64,000 nt of DNA. It comes from UBA7672 sp047601145. Lineage in GTDB: Bacteria; Pseudomonadota; Alphaproteobacteria; Caulobacterales; Hyphomonadaceae. The notes under the pieces were generated by a model. The model did no database searches and was not told the DNA's origin. It was given only the letters and a program-made list of their open reading frames with translations. The DNA is taken from contig JASGJW010000003.1 in NCBI GenBank assembly GCA_047601145.1, forward strand, positions 1,044,903-1,108,902. The letters run 5' to 3'. The number at the start of each line of letters is the position of its first letter. Positions within the stretch are counted from its first letter, which is position 1. The position numbers and the translations under genes are program-made. Positions 15,261-24,679 of the stretch are shown in pieces.

Positions 15261-16073
15261 ATGAACCCGAACAAAGCGCTTTGGGAAAAAGGCGACTTCA
15301 CCCGTCTGGCCGACTGCATGCGCGAAAGCGGCGATGCGCTGGTGGCCTCCCTTGGCATCACGAGGGGCCTGCGCGTGCTGGACCTCGGATGTGGCGATGG
15401 AACGACTGCCCTCCCCGAAGCCCAGCGCGGCGCCGACGTGCTTGGCGTTGACATTGCCGCCAACCTGGTAGCCGCCGGTAACAGACGAGCTGCAAAGTAC
15501 GGTCTCGCGAACTGCCGGTTCCAGGAAGGCGACGCCTGCAACCTGAAGGAGCTGGAATCCAAGTCCTTCGATCTCGTCGTCAGCATATTCGGAGCGATGT
15601 TCGCGCCAAAACCGTTCGACGTGGCGAAGGAAGTTGTCCGCGTGACCCGGCCGGGCGGCCGTATCGTCATGGGCAACTGGATTCCGGGTGACCCAACGCT
15701 GGTGGCGCAGATCCTCAAAATCAGCTCCGCCTACTCTCCCCCGCCGCCGGAAGGTTTCGTCAGCCCGATGACCTGGGGCATCGAGGACAATGTAATCGAG
15801 CGCTTTGGCCAGGCCGGCATAGCGCGGGAGAACATCTCGTTCCTGCGGGATACCTACACCTTCTCGAGCCCCGGCTCGCCGCCCGACTTCCTAAACACGT
15901 TCAGGACGTATTACGGGCCGACGATGAACGCCTTCGAAGCGGCGGAGAAGAATGGCCGCGCCGGAGACCTTCAGCGCGAGCTGGCGGCTCTCTTCGAAAG
16001 CCAGAACAAGAGCACCGATCCCAACCGGACGGTGATCCCGGCGACATTCCTGCGCGTCACGGTTTCCGTCTGA
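15261..16073 (+). CDS. class I SAM-dependent methyltransferase
   Basis: 270 residues. Motif I VLDLGCGDGTTALPEAQRGA (about 37-56) binds S-adenosylmethionine; GVDIAANLV is the acidic-loop motif II, and FDLVVSIFGAMFAPKP the motif IV region, followed by RVTRPGGRIVMGNW. The Ubie/COQ5-like Methyltransf_11/25 layout suggests a small-molecule substrate. AAGGAGAG lies before the ATG at 15261; the longer open frame has no family support. A strong imperfect hairpin follows at 16090-16134. Confidence 0.9.
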   Translation: MNPNKALWEKGDFTRLADCMRESGDALVASLGITRGLRVLDLGCGDGTTALPEAQRGADVLGVDIAANLVAAGNRRAAKYGLANCRFQEGDACNLKELESKSFDLVVSIFGAMFAPKPFDVAKEVVRVTRPGGRIVMGNWIPGDPTLVAQILKISSAYSPPPPEGFVSPMTWGIEDNVIERFGQAGIARENISFLRDTYTFSSPGSPPDFLNTFRTYYGPTMNAFEAAEKNGRAGDLQRELAALFESQNKSTDPNRTVIPATFLRVTVSV

Positions 16074-16089
16074 CGGAACTCCGCCGCCT

Positions 16090-16134
16090 GGCCCGCGATC
16101 GCAAGCAGCCGACAAGAGCTGCGGGTCGCGGGCC
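16090..16134. terminator. bidirectional hairpin between convergent genes
   Basis: Outer arms GGCCCGCGA (16090-16098) and TCGCGGGCC (16126-16134), inner arms GCAGC and GCTGC. It separates the methyltransferase stop (16073) from the convergent hydrolase stop (16159). Confidence 0.6.
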
Positions 16135-16158
16135 TGGCAAGGCGGGCCGGGGAGAGAC

Positions 16159-17301
16159 TCAGGCGCAGCTGTCGAGCGTGGCCTTGATCAGGGCCATGCC
16201 GCGCGGATCGCCGACGAGATTGTGGCCCATCGCATTCATTACGTACGAGACGCCGAGGCGGCGATCGGGATCGGCGAAGGCGAAAGAGCCGCCCCAGCCG
16301 GAATGGCCATAGGCTGTCGGCCTGTCGCCATAGATGTCATGGACGTTGAGCAGAAAGCCGGCGGCCCAGCGGGCGTGCAGGCCGAGGACTGCGTCGGGAC
16401 CTTCGATCAGTTGCGTTGAAGCGGTGGCGATGGCGGCGGGGCCAAGCAGGCGCCTGCCCTTCAACTCGCCGCCCCGCGCCATCGCGCCATAGAGCTGGGC
16501 AAGTGAGGACGCATTGGCAAAGCCGTTGACCGACGGGATGGGCGAAAGGCGCCAGGGCCGCGTGTTCGACCACAGCGGATCGAGCACCGGATTGGCGAGC
16601 GCCGCCTGCTGCGCGCGGGAGGGCACGGGGTTGGCGTCGGTTGAGGACAGGGTTGGCGGAGCGATGATCTCGCTGGCGCGGTGAGCTTCGGCGTCCGGCA
16701 GGCCAACGAAGATGTCGAGGCCATAGGGGACCGAGATTTCCTCGCGCACGAAGGCAGCGAGTGTGCGGCCCTCGATGCGGCGGAACAGGGCATTGTTTAG
16801 GATGCCGACGGTGACGGCGTGGTAGCCAGACTGCTCGCCGGGCGTCCAGAACGGAGCCTGGGCTGCGAGCAAGGCTTCGGCGCGCGGCTGGTCGTAGATG
16901 ATCTGCATGGTCACGGGCTCGGCAAAGCCGCAGAGGCCGGCCTGGTGCGAGATCATCTGGGCGATGGTGACGCGCTCCTTGCCGTTGGCGGCGAATTCGG
17001 GCCAGTAGCGGGCGACAGGATCCTCGTACCGGCACTTGCCGCGATCGACGAGCATCGCGAAGCAAAGGGCCGCGACGCCCTTGGTGGTGGACCAGACATT
17101 GGTGAGCGTTTCGCGCCGCCACGGGCTTGTGCCTGCCTTGTCGGCGGAGCCGCCCCAGAGATCGGCGACGACCTCGCCATCCAGCACGACGGAGAAAGCG
17201 GCGCCGACTTCGCCGTGCTGGCTGAAGTTAGCGGCGAAGGCATCGCGTACGCGGGCAAAACGGGACGCGCACGTCCCCTCGATCGAGACCGTCTTAGTCA
17301 T
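16159..17301 (-). CDS. beta-lactamase-fold esterase (EstB-like)
   Basis: 380 residues. SxxK is S71-T-T-K74 (VWSTTKG), the second motif is Y-H-A in SGYHAVTVG, and the third is HSGWGGS (about 335), as in EstB-type family VIII carboxylesterases. No signal peptide. Its ATG follows the stop of the TonB receptor gene after just two bases (TGA-GC-ATG), so the two proteins are translationally coupled. The natural reading is that the receptor imports an ester or lactam that this enzyme opens. Substrate unknown. Confidence 0.88.
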   Translation of the reverse strand: MTKTVSIEGTCASRFARVRDAFAANFSQHGEVGAAFSVVLDGEVVADLWGGSADKAGTSPWRRETLTNVWSTTKGVAALCFAMLVDRGKCRYEDPVARYWPEFAANGKERVTIAQMISHQAGLCGFAEPVTMQIIYDQPRAEALLAAQAPFWTPGEQSGYHAVTVGILNNALFRRIEGRTLAAFVREEISVPYGLDIFVGLPDAEAHRASEIIAPPTLSSTDANPVPSRAQQAALANPVLDPLWSNTRPWRLSPIPSVNGFANASSLAQLYGAMARGGELKGRRLLGPAAIATASTQLIEGPDAVLGLHARWAAGFLLNVHDIYGDRPTAYGHSGWGGSFAFADPDRRLGVSYVMNAMGHNLVGDPRGMALIKATLDSCA

Positions 17302-17303
17302 GC

Positions 17304-19535
17304 TCAGAACTCCTTCGAGACCGAGACGCCGTAGGTCGCCGGCGCGCCATAGACGCGGAAGCCGTAGCCGAGCGGCAGATTGTTGACGCCCTGGGTTACG
17401 TAACGCTCGTCGGTGATGTTGCGACCCCAAACGGAGAGCGACCAGCCATCCTTGTGATCGAAGATGGCGCGGGCGTTGAGTGTCCAGTAGCTGTCGGCAG
17501 CGACGATCGGATCGTTGAGGGAATCCTTGAACTGGTCGCCGGTGTAGCGGCCTTCGCCCTGCAGGCGGAGCGTCCAGGCATCGGTGAGATCATGCTCCCA
17601 AGATGCGCCCAGAGTGCCCGAAAGCTCGGGCGCGTCAGGCAGCTCGTTGCCGGCAGGAACGGCGCCGCCGCCAGAGTCGAATGCGCCGAGTTCGGTATGG
17701 AGCAGGCCGACGGCGGCCGAGAGCGTCAGGCCCTGCAGCGCCTCGGGATACCAGGCGATATTTAGATCTGCGCCGTAGACCGTGGCCTCGTCGACATTGC
17801 CGAGACGCTGGATCGGCAGGGCGCCGGTCGTGTCGCGGATGAAGGTCTGGACGTCCTGGTAGTCGTAATAGAACGCTGACACGCCAACATCGTAGCTGTC
17901 GGTACGCTGCTTGGCGCCGATCTCATAAGCAATCAGCTTCTCGGGCTTGTAAGGCTGGAGCTGGCCGGAGTTGGTGGCGACGCCAGAAAAGAAGCCGCCG
18001 GACTTGGCGCCCTGCGAGATGCTGGCATAGACGAGCGCATCGTCAATCGGCGTCCAGTTGACACCGACCTTCCATGACCAGTTGGTGTCGTCGATCGTGT
18101 CGTCGTTGAATGCGAGCGTGATCGGCGGCGTTCCATAAGGCGCGAGCGTGAGGCCGCTTCCGGGAGGCTGGCTGACGAGATCGAGGTCGGCGCCGGTGTA
18201 GTCCTTCTGCTCCCAGGTGTAGCGCAGACCGCCAATCAGGCTGATACTGTCGGACAGCGCGTAGTCGACATTGCCGAAGACGGCGGCGGATTCGGTGGTC
18301 TGGTCCCACGTCGTCAGCAGCGTGGTGTTGAAGAGGTCCTGCAGGTTGCCGTCATAGCGGCCGACGACATCGTCGTGCGAGTAGAAGGCGCCGAGGATCC
18401 AGGAAGCAGGGCCAGCATCGCCGGAGAGGCGGAGTTCCTGGGAGACCTGCTGGATGTCGTCCGTCTCGATGAAGTCGGTTTCGCGGAAGGGCGTGCCGTC
18501 CGTGTCGGCGCCCCATTTGCGGTCAAAATCGATGTATCCGGTAATGGAGGTCAACGTCACGCCGCCGAGGTCGGCCTCGAGCCGCAGCGTGGCGGCGAGC
18601 TGGTCGACATCGTAGGTGGGATCGACAGACCAGGCGCCGCGGAAGGGGTCGTTGTCCGGGTCGCTATAACCGAGGAAATCGGTGCATTGAGGCGAGCCGG
18701 GGCATTTGGCACTGCCGTTCGGCAGTGCGCCGAAGAATTCGCCGGCGCCGACTTCGGAGCGAACCTTCTGGCCTTCGATCTTGAGCAGGGCTTCGAACGT
18801 ATCGCTGGGACGCCAGAGGGCCTGGGCGCGACCGAGAAGAACATCACGCTTGCCGATGTCGTGATTCTTCGCCGTGTCGAAATAGAAGCCTTCGTCCTGG
18901 TTGATGTACTTGCCGCTGAAGCGGAGTGCGAAGTCGCTGGAGACCGGCAAGTTCACCATGCCTTCGACATCGGCGGTGGAATAGTTGCCGTAGCCGGCCT
19001 CCGCCCTCCCCGCGAACCCGTCGAGGCTGGGGCGGGCGGTGATGATGTTGATGGCGCCGGCGGTGGAGTTGCGGCCGTAGAGGGTGCCCTGCGGGCCACG
19101 CAGCGCCTCGATCCGCTCGACGTCGAAGAAGTCGGCGTTCAGAAGGGCAAGCGAGGACTGGTAGACTTCATCAACATAGACGCCCGCGGCGGGATTGTTG
19201 GTGGCGCTGAAATCGTTGAGCCCGATGCCACGGATGGTGATGACGGGGAGGATGCCGGGGCTGTTTTCCTTGATGTCGACGTTGGCGAGCTGGCTGATGA
19301 AATCTGAGACCTGCTCGATGCCGCGGTCCTGGATTGACTGGGCGGCGAGCGCGTTCACCGTTGCGCCGACATCGATGATGTCCTCCGACTTTTTCTGCGC
19401 GGTGATGATGACGATATCCGGGCCGGGCGTGTCGGGCTCGGCCTGCGCCAGGGCCGGCGCGGCGGTCAGAAGGGCGGCAGCGCCAACGCCGCATAGCGAG
19501 AGGGCACGGAAAGTTCTTCCGGTCAGGCCGATCAT
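17304..19535 (-). CDS. TonB-dependent outer-membrane receptor
   Basis: 743 residues. A signal peptide (cleavage near APALAQA, about 31) is followed by a plug domain (about 50-165: ITIRGIGLNDFSATNNPAAGVYVDEVYQ, and the conserved ERIEALRGPQGTLYGRNSTAGAINI block) and a 22-strand barrel ending in aromatic Phe (VSVSKEF). The type is that of the large Caulobacterales/Sphingomonadales receptors for organic substrates, not classic siderophores. It heads an operon with the EstB-like esterase and is divergent from the tandem TetR gene, which likely controls it. Confidence 0.93.
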   Translation of the reverse strand: MIGLTGRTFRALSLCGVGAAALLTAAPALAQAEPDTPGPDIVIITAQKKSEDIIDVGATVNALAAQSIQDRGIEQVSDFISQLANVDIKENSPGILPVITIRGIGLNDFSATNNPAAGVYVDEVYQSSLALLNADFFDVERIEALRGPQGTLYGRNSTAGAINIITARPSLDGFAGRAEAGYGNYSTADVEGMVNLPVSSDFALRFSGKYINQDEGFYFDTAKNHDIGKRDVLLGRAQALWRPSDTFEALLKIEGQKVRSEVGAGEFFGALPNGSAKCPGSPQCTDFLGYSDPDNDPFRGAWSVDPTYDVDQLAATLRLEADLGGVTLTSITGYIDFDRKWGADTDGTPFRETDFIETDDIQQVSQELRLSGDAGPASWILGAFYSHDDVVGRYDGNLQDLFNTTLLTTWDQTTESAAVFGNVDYALSDSISLIGGLRYTWEQKDYTGADLDLVSQPPGSGLTLAPYGTPPITLAFNDDTIDDTNWSWKVGVNWTPIDDALVYASISQGAKSGGFFSGVATNSGQLQPYKPEKLIAYEIGAKQRTDSYDVGVSAFYYDYQDVQTFIRDTTGALPIQRLGNVDEATVYGADLNIAWYPEALQGLTLSAAVGLLHTELGAFDSGGGAVPAGNELPDAPELSGTLGASWEHDLTDAWTLRLQGEGRYTGDQFKDSLNDPIVAADSYWTLNARAIFDHKDGWSLSVWGRNITDERYVTQGVNNLPLGYGFRVYGAPATYGVSVSKEF

Positions 19536-19571
19536 TGGTTTCCTCCATCGCCATCAATTTTTTGACGGTCT

Positions 19572-19637
19572 CGTATGCGCGGATAACGGCGCGTTCCGGG
19601 GAGCGAGTCAATCTATTCTTTGACGTATGCGTATGCT
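19572..19637. promoter_or_regulatory. CGTATGCG direct repeats between receptor and TetR genes
   Basis: CGTATGCG occurs at 19572-19579 and 19624-19631, the second extended by CGTATGCT at 19630-19637. They lie in the divergent intergenic region and are candidate operators for the tandem TetR protein. Weak evidence only. Confidence 0.3.
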
Positions 19638-19685
19638 CGTGGGATGCGTTGTTGCATAAATGGCGCAGGCAGGGCATGAAGGCCC

Positions 19686-20954
19686 ATGGGTAAAGCTGCC
19701 TCAGCGGAGACCAAGCAGCGTCGCGGCCGCCCGCCCGTGCGGCGGCCGGCGCAGCATGCGGCTTTGCTGGAAGCGGCCGCGGAGCAGATCAATCTCGGCG
19801 GCGCGGCGTCGATTTCGCTGGCGGAGCTGGGCGCACGAATCGGTGTCACGCGAAGCGCCATGTACTATTACTGCGCGGATGCGGCAGACCTGGTGTTCCA
19901 GTGTTACGTGCGCGCTTGCGAACGCCTGCAGGACGACATCAAGAGTGCAGCTGCGAGCATGGGAAGCGCGGACGCCCGCCTGGCCTTGCTAATGCGCACG
20001 GTGCTGTCGCCGGACCGTCCGGCGATGGCAGTGCTCAACGACCTCGCCTTCCTGCCTGACGCCATGCAGGCAGACATCACGAAGCGAACCGAGACTCATG
20101 CGAAGACACTTGCGGCGATCATCTCCGAGGGACGCAAGAGCGGAGCATTGAGAGCGATCAATGCCGACTGGGCGGCAAGGCTGATCCTCAATTGCCTGTC
20201 ATGGACGCTGGTGTCAAAGCCATGGCTGTCGCGGCGCGACGACCAGCGCGCTCAGACGCACTTTGCGGAGACAGTCGTTACGCTGATGCTGGACGGGCTT
20301 GCGCTCGACGACGCGCACCGCCCGCAGTGCGAGCTGAGGTTCGAGGCTTTGATGAGCCGGACGATCAACGCATTCGACCGGAAGCAGACGGCAGAGCTGA
20401 AGGCCGACCAGATCATCGCGGCTGCTTCACGCCTGTTCAACGCCAAGGGGCTCGACGGTGTTAGGCTGGACGATGTCAGCGCGGCGATCGGCGCGAGCAA
20501 GGGCGCGGTCTATCACCATTTCCGCGACAAGACTGACCTGATCGAGCGCTGCTATGTGCGCGGATTCGACGTCTACGACATGATCATGGAAACCGGCGTG
20601 ACGACCGGTTCGACGCCTCTGGAGCGTTCGGCCATCGTCATTCACCTCAATGCCCAGGCGCAGATGAGCGCGACCCCTCCCCTCGCACTGCAGCCAGGCC
20701 TCAGCCAGTTGGCGCCGGCGCGGCGCGGCGCGCTGACGCGGCGGGCAGTGGCCCTCAACGTGATCGGCGCGAAGAACCTCGCCGAAGGCATAGAGGACAA
20801 AAGCTGCCGGCCGCTGGATGCAACGCTGACATCGCAAATCTTCGCGGGCTATTTTCTCGGCCTGCCGCAGCGAATGCCTGCCGGCGCCGACCCGATCGTG
20901 GTGGCCGACTTTGTGGTGGACCTGTCTGCGTTCGGCCTGCGCGCCCGCGCCTAG
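19686..20954 (+). CDS. tandem TetR-family regulator with two HTH domains
   Basis: 422 residues, about twice the usual TetR length. Two separate TetR_N helix-turn-helix domains are visible: residues 28-72 (ISLAELGARIGVTRSAMYYYCADAADL) and 246-290 (VRLDDVSAAIGASKGAVYHHFRDKTDL), each followed by a helical ligand domain. The halves are only distantly alike, so this is an old fusion or a tandem family, not a recent duplication. It is divergent from the TonB receptor-esterase operon. Its TAG lies in a CTAG shared with the small convergent ORF at 20951-21142. Confidence 0.88.
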   Translation: MGKAASAETKQRRGRPPVRRPAQHAALLEAAAEQINLGGAASISLAELGARIGVTRSAMYYYCADAADLVFQCYVRACERLQDDIKSAAASMGSADARLALLMRTVLSPDRPAMAVLNDLAFLPDAMQADITKRTETHAKTLAAIISEGRKSGALRAINADWAARLILNCLSWTLVSKPWLSRRDDQRAQTHFAETVVTLMLDGLALDDAHRPQCELRFEALMSRTINAFDRKQTAELKADQIIAAASRLFNAKGLDGVRLDDVSAAIGASKGAVYHHFRDKTDLIERCYVRGFDVYDMIMETGVTTGSTPLERSAIVIHLNAQAQMSATPPLALQPGLSQLAPARRGALTRRAVALNVIGAKNLAEGIEDKSCRPLDATLTSQIFAGYFLGLPQRMPAGADPIVVADFVVDLSAFGLRARA

Positions 20955-21142
20955 CGGCCTCTGATCTTTGGCGCCGCGATCAGCCCATTGGAAGCGAGCC
21001 GGTGGATATGCCGCGGCAGCAACGCGACCTTGTCAGCAAGGTCGCGCTGCTGCGGGGCATCAAGCACGCCGAACAGTTCGGCGATCGATCTGCGGTATTC
21101 GTGCGGTGAGAAGGTCGCATTGGGTTTTACGGACGTGGGCAT
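20951..21142 (-). CDS. 63-residue hypothetical protein
   Basis: A small ORF whose stop overlaps the TetR stop in the palindrome CTAG. The sequence is amphipathic and largely helical (HEYRRSIAELFGVLDAPQQRDLADKVALLPRHI, about 14-46), with normal codon use for the region. No ribosome site is clear and no family is recognised. The following stretch to 21483 holds no convincing gene. Confidence 0.4.
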   Translation of the reverse strand: MPTSVKPNATFSPHEYRRSIAELFGVLDAPQQRDLADKVALLPRHIHRLASNGLIAAPKIRGR

Positions 21143-21483
21143 ATGTCGTGCTTTCGCAGGGGCGCATTTCCGCGCCGATGGCGAGAACGCCGACTGAAAC
21201 CAGGTGATGGAAAATCAGGAGACGCGCAGGCGTCTCAACACACTGGACGACACATTCGCATCAGGCCCGTAAGAGGGCGGCGAAGGCGATTGAACGTCGT
21301 CATCCGGTTCTCCCTGGCTGAGCAGACTCCGCGACCGGAAGAGCATCATCCGGCGATAATCCCTAGTTAGATGATCGTGTTTGGAAGTCGATGCAGGATT
21401 TCTAACGCGAGCAAGCAGCGATCTGCTGGCGTGAGCCTCGCCACTTGTAGGAGGGCTAAGCGCTGGATCATTCCATGCAGAGC
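21143..21483. other. intergenic region without recognised gene
   Basis: About 340 bases. Overlapping ORFs on both strands have no family features. No tRNA, terminator with a T run, or operator stands out. The composition is slightly less GC-rich than the flanks. Confidence 0.5.
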
Positions 21484-22854
21484 TCAGTACGCAGGAGCAC
21501 ATAGGCGCTGGGCCAGCATTCTTGCCTGCGCCTGGATCTCGGGGACTGCCGTCGACTCCCAGAACTCCGCGCGCGTCATGGGGCCGGCGCCGTATAGCCA
21601 ACGCGATGCTTGCCCATCCGCACCGACGGCCGCGCAGGATAGCGTTTCAACGCCGAGGCGCAGCGCATCCGGCGTCAGCAGGCCTCGCCGCAGCCCGTCC
21701 ACCAGGAGTGGCGCTGACAGTTCGGCGACGTCAGTTCCGGGGCCGGTGCAGTTGATGACATGTCGGGCTACATGACGCGTCGGCCCCACGCCACGCACAT
21801 CTATACCGATGCAAATGCCACCAGCGTCAGCCTGCCATTTCACGATACGCCCGGCGACAACGTCAAGCGTTCCGGCCTCCAGCTGGCTTGCTATCGAAGC
21901 TGCTATGCGCGGCGCCATGCGATGACGGACGGTATCCCACCAGGGACGCATATGCCTGAGGAACGCCTTGCGCTCCGTCAGTGACCAGCTGCTCCAGATC
22001 GCCGTGATTCTCGGACGCACCGCATCGACAACACGCGGCCAAGGGACGCCCGCCATCATGGCCTTGCGAATCTCCTGCCGTACAACTCGTACGAGTTTCG
22101 CGGGCGAGGCCGGCAGATGCGGATCGATGAAGGCCGGCCATTGGCCACCGCCCTCATGAGGCCGAGGCAGCTGGCCGCGGCGCGAGAGGAGCGTGATCAG
22201 GCCGCAATGCCCCTGACGCCGCAATGCCAGCACGACATCAATCGCCGTCAGTCCCGTGCCGAGCGCGACAACGTTGTCGCGTTCGCCAATGCCTGCCAGT
22301 GCGTCAGGCGCCCAGGGATTGGCGATGTAGCCTGCCGCTTTCTCCAGATCGGAAGGTCCTGCTCCCGGTGGCTCATTGCCTGTCGCCAGGATCACGCCTT
22401 CGGCTTCCAGGTCGGTTCCGTCGGCGAGCCGCAGGCCGCGCCGGGGCTCATCGAGGAAGGCGACTGCCTCGGTTCGTATCCACTGCAACACACCCGAGGC
22501 GAGAGATGGTGCGAGCAGGTCTTCCAGATATTCCCCGAAGACCGACCTTCCGACGAAAGCCTCACCAAGATGTCCATTGGCCTCAGCCAGCGCCGCGCCC
22601 AGGTCGTAAGTCTGAACACGCGTCGCAAGCCATTGCTCAAAGGTCGGTGACAATCCCACGTCCAGACGATGCACGGGCACGTTGAGGACATGCCCGGTCG
22701 CAAAGGCGCCGTAGGCCAGTCCGGGACCAAACCGATCGGACTTCTCGATGACTGAAATGACGAGCGCAGGATCAGCAGCGCGGAAATGGAGCGCACACAG
22801 AATGCCGCTCAGTCCGCCGCCGACAATGGCGATGCCCACTCTCATTCGCGCCAT
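21484..22854 (-). CDS. FAD/NAD(P)-binding protein (NAD_binding_9/YdhS-like)
   Basis: 456 residues. The N-terminal dinucleotide motif IAIVGGGLSGILCALHF (about 6-22) binds FAD, and a second Rossmann segment, VALGTGLTAIDVVLAL, lies near 180. The blocks GPGLAYG, HVLNVPVHRLD, and a C-terminal INCTGPGTD match the YdhS-type FAD-NAD(P)-binding family, whose chemistry is mostly unknown. The frame stays open 22 codons upstream; the ATG at 22854 puts the FAD motif at its normal distance. It is downstream of, and on the same strand as, the MFS gene at 22990-24618. Confidence 0.87.
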   Translation of the reverse strand: MARMRVGIAIVGGGLSGILCALHFRAADPALVISVIEKSDRFGPGLAYGAFATGHVLNVPVHRLDVGLSPTFEQWLATRVQTYDLGAALAEANGHLGEAFVGRSVFGEYLEDLLAPSLASGVLQWIRTEAVAFLDEPRRGLRLADGTDLEAEGVILATGNEPPGAGPSDLEKAAGYIANPWAPDALAGIGERDNVVALGTGLTAIDVVLALRRQGHCGLITLLSRRGQLPRPHEGGGQWPAFIDPHLPASPAKLVRVVRQEIRKAMMAGVPWPRVVDAVRPRITAIWSSWSLTERKAFLRHMRPWWDTVRHRMAPRIAASIASQLEAGTLDVVAGRIVKWQADAGGICIGIDVRGVGPTRHVARHVINCTGPGTDVAELSAPLLVDGLRRGLLTPDALRLGVETLSCAAVGADGQASRWLYGAGPMTRAEFWESTAVPEIQAQARMLAQRLCAPAY

Positions 22855-22989
22855 GTGGGTGTTTCCCGCCGCCCGATCGATGAGAATCCAGTTCCGCCAA
22901 AGGATAGGGCGGCATTGCACGATCCCAAAGGCGTAACAGCGGCAAGCCTGGAGAAATTGACGCAGCGCCTGCTGACCGCTTTCGTGGGG

Positions 22990-24618
22990 CTAGTGCGCGT
23001 CGGCGGGCGCAGCTGGCTTTGCTGCGGGACCTGGGAGGGGCGGCGCCTTGCAGAGCGGCACGAGCACGAGAGCTGCGACAAAGACCCAGGCCATGATCTG
23101 GAATACTTCATCGAAGGCTGAGGTGAGCGTGAGGCGTCCCACGGCGCGCGCGAACACGCCTTGCGCCATCAGGAGGGCCTGAGCTGGATCGGAGACGACC
23201 TGGCTGAAGGCCTGAGCCACGCCGCCGACGAATTCAGAAGCGCCTTGACCCGCCTGGCCGAGGGCCTCGCCGGAGCGTGCGAGGTGAATGCGCGCCTGAT
23301 CGCCCAGCCACGTGTTGACGACGGCGATGCCGATGGCCCCGCCGAGATTGCGCATCAGGTTGAACAAGCCGGATGCATAACGAAGTTCGATCTGCTCGAA
23401 CCCCGTGAGGGCAAGGCCAACGCTTGGCACGATACACAGCATGATCGAGAAGCCGCGCAGCATCTGTGGACCGAGAAGCTCCCAGAAACCCCACTCGGCG
23501 CCGAGATGCGACGTCCACCACAGGCTGGTAGCGAACAGGATCAGTCCGACCGTGATCACCTTGCGCGGATCGACACGCTGGGAAAGACGGGCGGCAATGA
23601 CGGTGGACGCCAGCTGCGCGATGCCGGTGACGAACACGGTCGCGCCGATGTCCATCGCGGTGAAGCCGCGCACGCGGCCAAGAAAGAGCGGAACAAGATA
23701 GGTCGAGGAGTAGAGACCGAACCCGATGACAAGATTGAAGATACATGCGTAGACGAAGGTAGGCTTCCGCATCGGGGTCAGCTTCACCACCGGGCCGCCA
23801 GAGCGGAAGGAGCGTTCCAGGAACAGAAGAAAAGCGACGAACGACACCCAGGCCGCGATCAGGATATTCTCGTCCTCGAACCAGCCGTGGCGCGGTCCCT
23901 CTTCCAGCACGTATTCGAGGCCGGCGAGGAAGATCGCCATCGAGAGGAAGTGCGACCAGTCGATCCGCTTCAGCATGGAGAAGTTCGGCCGGTCGATCCT
24001 CAGAAGCGAGAGGGACAGGAAGGTGACGAGAACGCCGGGGATGATGTTGATGTAGAAAACCCAGCGCCAGCCGGCCGTGTCGGTGAGCCAGCCGCCAACC
24101 GTCGGTCCGAGTGTCGGTGCGAGCACGGATACCATGCCGAGAATGGCCGGGATCATCGCGCGCTGGCGCCCCTGGAACAGCGTATAGCCGACGGCAAAAA
24201 CGGTTGGCACCATGGCGCCGCCGACGAACCCCTGGATGACGCGGAAGGCGATCATCGACTGAATGTCCCAAGCAGCGCCGCAGAGCGCGCTCGAGACCGT
24301 GAACAGGCCGGCCGACAGCGCAAACAGCCAGCGTGTCGACAGAGCCTGCGCAAGGAAGGCGGAGAATGGGATCATCACCAACTCGGCCATCAGATAGCCG
24401 GTCTGGATCCAGCTGATTTCGTCCGGCCCCGCGGACAGGCCGGCCTGCACCTCGTTCAGGGAGGCCGCGACGATCTGGATGTCGATAAGCGCCATGAACT
24501 GGCCGAACGCCAGTACGCCGAAGATCATGTATTTCCGGCTCGACGGCATCGTCGCCGGATCATCCAGCACGAGCCCCGCCCCGCGCCTTGCGCCGCCTGC
24601 CGCAATCGAACCGACCAT
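22990..24618 (-). CDS. DHA2-family MFS drug exporter (EmrB-like)
   Basis: 542 residues with about 14 membrane spans, the DHA2 signature of proton-antiport drug exporters. Visible motifs: FMALIDIQIVAASL in span 1 (motif D1), the RVIQGFVGGAMVPTVF segment, and the LAPTLGPTVGGWLTD antiporter motif C in span 5. The gene is divergent from the TetR gene at 24680, with a palindromic operator candidate in the 61-base gap, so it is likely repressed by that TetR. A second DHA2 exporter lies on the other side of the emrA-like gene. Confidence 0.9.
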   Translation of the reverse strand: MVGSIAAGGARRGAGLVLDDPATMPSSRKYMIFGVLAFGQFMALIDIQIVAASLNEVQAGLSAGPDEISWIQTGYLMAELVMIPFSAFLAQALSTRWLFALSAGLFTVSSALCGAAWDIQSMIAFRVIQGFVGGAMVPTVFAVGYTLFQGRQRAMIPAILGMVSVLAPTLGPTVGGWLTDTAGWRWVFYINIIPGVLVTFLSLSLLRIDRPNFSMLKRIDWSHFLSMAIFLAGLEYVLEEGPRHGWFEDENILIAAWVSFVAFLLFLERSFRSGGPVVKLTPMRKPTFVYACIFNLVIGFGLYSSTYLVPLFLGRVRGFTAMDIGATVFVTGIAQLASTVIAARLSQRVDPRKVITVGLILFATSLWWTSHLGAEWGFWELLGPQMLRGFSIMLCIVPSVGLALTGFEQIELRYASGLFNLMRNLGGAIGIAVVNTWLGDQARIHLARSGEALGQAGQGASEFVGGVAQAFSQVVSDPAQALLMAQGVFARAVGRLTLTSAFDEVFQIMAWVFVAALVLVPLCKAPPLPGPAAKPAAPADAH

Positions 24619-24644
24619 GCGCGCCTCTTGAACTCGCCGTTTCT

Positions 24645-24666
24645 TTATATTAAGTGCTTCATATAA
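24645..24666. promoter_or_regulatory. candidate TetR operator
   Basis: A 22-bp near-palindrome, TTATAT and ATATAA arms around a core AAGTGCTT (18 of 22 positions symmetric), in the gap between the divergent exporter and tetR starts. The AT-rich patch stands out in GC-rich surroundings. Confidence 0.55.
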
Positions 24667-24679
24667 CGGATGACAAGAC

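Noticed and set aside
20968..21207. Plus-strand ORF in the 21-kb gap
   Set aside because: It overlaps the better-placed 63-residue ORF, has no ribosome site and no family pattern.
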